A DNA stretch of 64,000 bases from Mycobacterium gallinarum (GTDB lineage: Bacteria; Actinomycetota; Actinomycetes; Mycobacteriales; Mycobacteriaceae): assembly GCF_010726765.1 (NCBI RefSeq), contig NZ_AP022602.1, forward strand, positions 147,675-211,674. The letters run 5' to 3'. This document shows positions 62,166 to 64,000 of this stretch, one piece after another. Position numbers and translations under genes: made by a program. Each line of letters opens with the position of its first letter. The first letter of the stretch is position 1. The notes below the pieces were generated by a model. That model saw nothing but the letters and a program-made list of their open reading frames with translations, was not told the origin of the DNA and ran no database searches.

Positions 62166-62194
62166 GGTACTTCAGCGCCGCTGCGGCTCGACCG

Positions 62195-62995
62195 CTACTG
62201 CGGTTTGGTCGCTCGGATGATGGTGGAGTGCAGCCCCTCGGTGACGGTGTGGCTGCGGGTGAGGGTGATCTCGGTGAATCCCGCATCAGCAAGATCGCTG
62301 GTGTATTCAGCGGCGGTCAGCGCGCCTGCGATGCAGTCGGCGTGGGTGCCCAGGCGGGCGCGGTCCTCGGTGGTGAGGTGATCGTCGGCGACCAGGTCGC
62401 TGATGCCGATGCGGCCGCCGGGTGTCAGGACGCGGTAGATCTCGCCGAATACGGCGGGTTTGTCCGGGGAGAGGTTGACGACGCAGTTGGAGATGACGAC
62501 GTCGATGCTGGCGTCGGGCAGCGGGATCGCTTCCATATGGCCTTTGACGAATTCGACGTTGGTGGCACCGGCAGCCGCGGCGTTGGCCCGGGCGAGGTCG
62601 AGCATCTCGTCGGTCATGTCCAGGCCGTAGGCGCGGCCGGTGGGCCCGACCCGGCGGGCCGACAGCAGCACGTCGATGCCGCCGCCAGAACCCAGATCGA
62701 GCACGGTCTGGCCCTCGTGGAGTTCGGCGACGGCGGTGGGGTTGCCGCAGCCCAGGCTGGCCAGCACCGCGTCGACGGGCAGTTGGTCCAGGTCGATGGT
62801 GTCGTATTGGCTTGCGCCCAGGCCGGACTCGTTCGGGGCGATCACCGAAGCGTTGAGGTGGCTATCGCTGCCGATGGTGCTGGTGGTGCCGCAGCACGCA
62901 CCGGTGTTCTTGTTGATGACGGCCAGCGCGGCAGCTGCGTACTGGGCGCGGACCTGGTCGAGGATGCTGTCGGCGGCTGGGGTGTGATCGGTCAT
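62195..62995 (-). CDS. arsM: Arsenite methyltransferase (ArsM type)
   Basis: A 266-residue SAM-dependent enzyme. The SAM site is VLDLGSGGGIDVLLSA (98-113). The three As(III)-binding cysteines are present: Cys83 (SLGCGNP), Cys171 (ISNCVVNLS) and Cys221 (HADCIAGAL). An additional GACCGT pair lies near residue 34. It should convert As(III) to methylated species in the cytosol. It lies 9 bp after the membrane-protein gene, in the same operon, and appears intact, unlike the neighbouring mercury genes. Confidence 0.93.
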   Translation of the reverse strand: MTDHTPAADSILDQVRAQYAAAALAVINKNTGACCGTTSTIGSDSHLNASVIAPNESGLGASQYDTIDLDQLPVDAVLASLGCGNPTAVAELHEGQTVLDLGSGGGIDVLLSARRVGPTGRAYGLDMTDEMLDLARANAAAAGATNVEFVKGHMEAIPLPDASIDVVISNCVVNLSPDKPAVFGEIYRVLTPGGRIGISDLVADDHLTTEDRARLGTHADCIAGALTAAEYTSDLADAGFTEITLTRSHTVTEGLHSTIIRATKPQ

Positions 62996-63004
62996 GTGTA
63001 GTCC

Positions 63005-63469
63005 TTACTTCTGGGCCGTTGTCGGTGTGGAGTGTCGGAGCAGCGCGCGGGTGATGAGGGGAAGGCCGATTGCGGCGGGAAGGATCCAGAAAGTGCTGCG
63101 CGGCAGCAGGTTCCACACCGGCAGTTTGGGCCCGTTATCGACATAGAAGGTGGTCAGCAGCGCGATGTAGGCGATGCCCATGGCAGCGATGTGGTGGCGT
63201 ATCCAGCCATGCCAGCGGATCCGGCGTGCGGTGAAACCGGTCGCGGCGGCGAGCAGGGCGATGCTGCCGGGGATGAGCAGGTAGGCGGTGTGGGGACGCG
63301 CGGCCACGATCCCCAACGCGGTGGCGAACACGATCCCGATGGCCACCAAAAACACGTGTCCGCTGCGGGGGTGCCGACCAGCCTGCTTGGGGGCCAACAT
63401 GGCGGTCAGGCCGGCGATGACCGCGGTAAGGCCCGCTGCGATGTGGATTGCGATCACCGCGGTCAGCAT
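63005..63469 (-). CDS. Small polytopic membrane protein
   Basis: A 154-residue protein with about five hydrophobic segments. It begins MLTAVIAIHIAAGLTAVIAG and includes APKQAGRHPRSGHVFLVAIG and WHGWIRHHIAAMGIAYIALL, resembling DUF2306-like heme- or metal-associated membrane proteins with conserved His. Its start overlaps the stop of the upstream hydrolase gene. Function unknown. Confidence 0.72.
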   Translation of the reverse strand: MLTAVIAIHIAAGLTAVIAGLTAMLAPKQAGRHPRSGHVFLVAIGIVFATALGIVAARPHTAYLLIPGSIALLAAATGFTARRIRWHGWIRHHIAAMGIAYIALLTTFYVDNGPKLPVWNLLPRSTFWILPAAIGLPLITRALLRHSTPTTAQK

Positions 63470-64000
63470 CGCGGCGCGTCCTTCGGGCCGGATCGGGTTG
63501 TGGTGGTGAGGAATTCGCGAATCAGGCTGGCGATGTGATCTGGCTGTTCCTCCATCAGCAGATGCCCGGTTGCGGGCAGCGTTTCCACCCGCGTGGTGCC
63601 GGGGATGTCGGCGGCCAGGCGCCGCGCGAACGGGCGGGAAATGGACGTCGCCTTCGCCCCACAGGATCAGCGTCGGGACCTCGATCTTGTGTAGTGCGTC
63701 GGCGAGGTGGTGGGTGTGGGCTTGATTGGCGGGGTCGAGTTGGGTGGCGAGAAATCGTCGGGTCTTGGCCCGCTTGTGGGCGGTGGCGAGGTTGGCGGCG
63801 ATGTAGCCGTCCACGAGGTCATGGTCAGCACGGAGCGGTCGTAGACGGCTTTGCCCTCCCAGTGCCCACCGAAACAGTGGCCGCCGCGACCAGGCCCATA
63901 ACACCAACGGCCCGATCACCGGCAGTTGGGTAACACGAATGAACGGCAACTCCTCGGCGGAGGGCCAGTTGTCGTAGGCCTCGGCGTCGGCCAACACCAG
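63463..64000 (-). pseudogene. Alpha/beta hydrolase, partial at window edge and frameshifted
   Basis: The visible part includes HKIEVPTLILWGEGDVHFP (late Asp region of the fold) in one frame. It continues after about 63640 in another: FARRLAADIPGTTRVETLPA, then TGHLLMEEQPDHIASLIREF with the catalytic His. One base appears lost at a C run. The N-terminal half with the nucleophile lies beyond the window. It is upstream in the same operon as the membrane protein and arsM. Confidence 0.65.

Noticed and set aside
1..64000. CRISPR arrays, tRNA or rRNA genes
   Set aside because: No regularly spaced repeats and no cloverleaf or rRNA-like sequence noticed by eye; a tRNA scan was not possible.

Overview
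The window reads as mycobacterial DNA, probably from Mycobacterium or Mycolicibacterium, and at least its right half looks plasmid-borne or otherwise accessory. The evidence is high G+C and close relatives of genes typical of that group: CtpG- and CtpD-like metal ATPases, a KmtR-like sensor next to its cation-diffusion transporter, RipA/RipB-type NlpC/P60 and Ig-YkuD L,D-transpeptidase wall enzymes, and two MPT63-like (DUF1942) secreted proteins. The right half carries an IS21-family element, two toxin-antitoxin pairs, a ParB-like protein, a tyrosine-recombinase module and many broken genes.

1-33.5 kb is an almost intact metal and envelope island. It starts with a CadC-type sensor and CtpG-like pump (0-2.6 kb). 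Next come a beta-lactamase-like hydrolase, a DUF305 lipoprotein, a two-component system, a truncated BlaI-like protein with its M56 peptidase, an atypical response regulator, an NlpC/P60 hydrolase and a DUF1942 protein with a Met/Cys-rich tail (2.6-10.8 kb). An AraC regulator, a lipid hydroxylase and an amidohydrolase follow. Then there are two L,D-transpeptidases, a giant multicopper oxidase and a His/Cys-rich protein paired with a polytopic membrane protein (14.6-22.5 kb). The island ends with a CtpD-like pump plus ArsR sensor, kmtR plus a cation-diffusion transporter, and a copper operon with chaperone, periplasmic protein, CopA, YHS protein, CsoR and CopB (22.7-33.5 kb). Two exact TACCC-N5-GGGTA boxes head the copper operon. 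A second, apparently unnamed operator, CTAC-N7-(N)TACGTAG, occurs upstream of most of the envelope genes and ties them into one candidate regulon.

33.5-49.5 kb is a mosaic: decayed genes (a frameshifted protein, an ArsR/AHSA1 pair), a fused spermidine-synthase-like protein, a Phd/RelE-type pair between 36-bp direct repeats, MazEF, an IS21 element with a 5-bp target duplication, a LigD-type DNA ligase and a second DUF1942 protein. A 165-168 bp direct repeat ending in a dyad brackets 33.8-39.8 kb.

49.5-60.7 kb has plasmid-type content: an XRE repressor with a family of GTTGCY-TATA-type dyads in front of three transcription units, a PP-loop (PAPS-reductase-like) protein, a ParB-like protein, NrdH, an HNH nuclease and a tyrosine recombinase/HTH/zinc-ribbon trio with frameshifts. 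60.7-64 kb is a mercury/arsenic locus: MerR with a classic 19-bp-spaced mer promoter, a thioredoxin-MerB fusion broken by an amber codon and a frameshift, and an intact ArsM-type methyltransferase. Frameshifts concentrate to the right of 34 kb. They may be real decay or uncorrected assembly indels.
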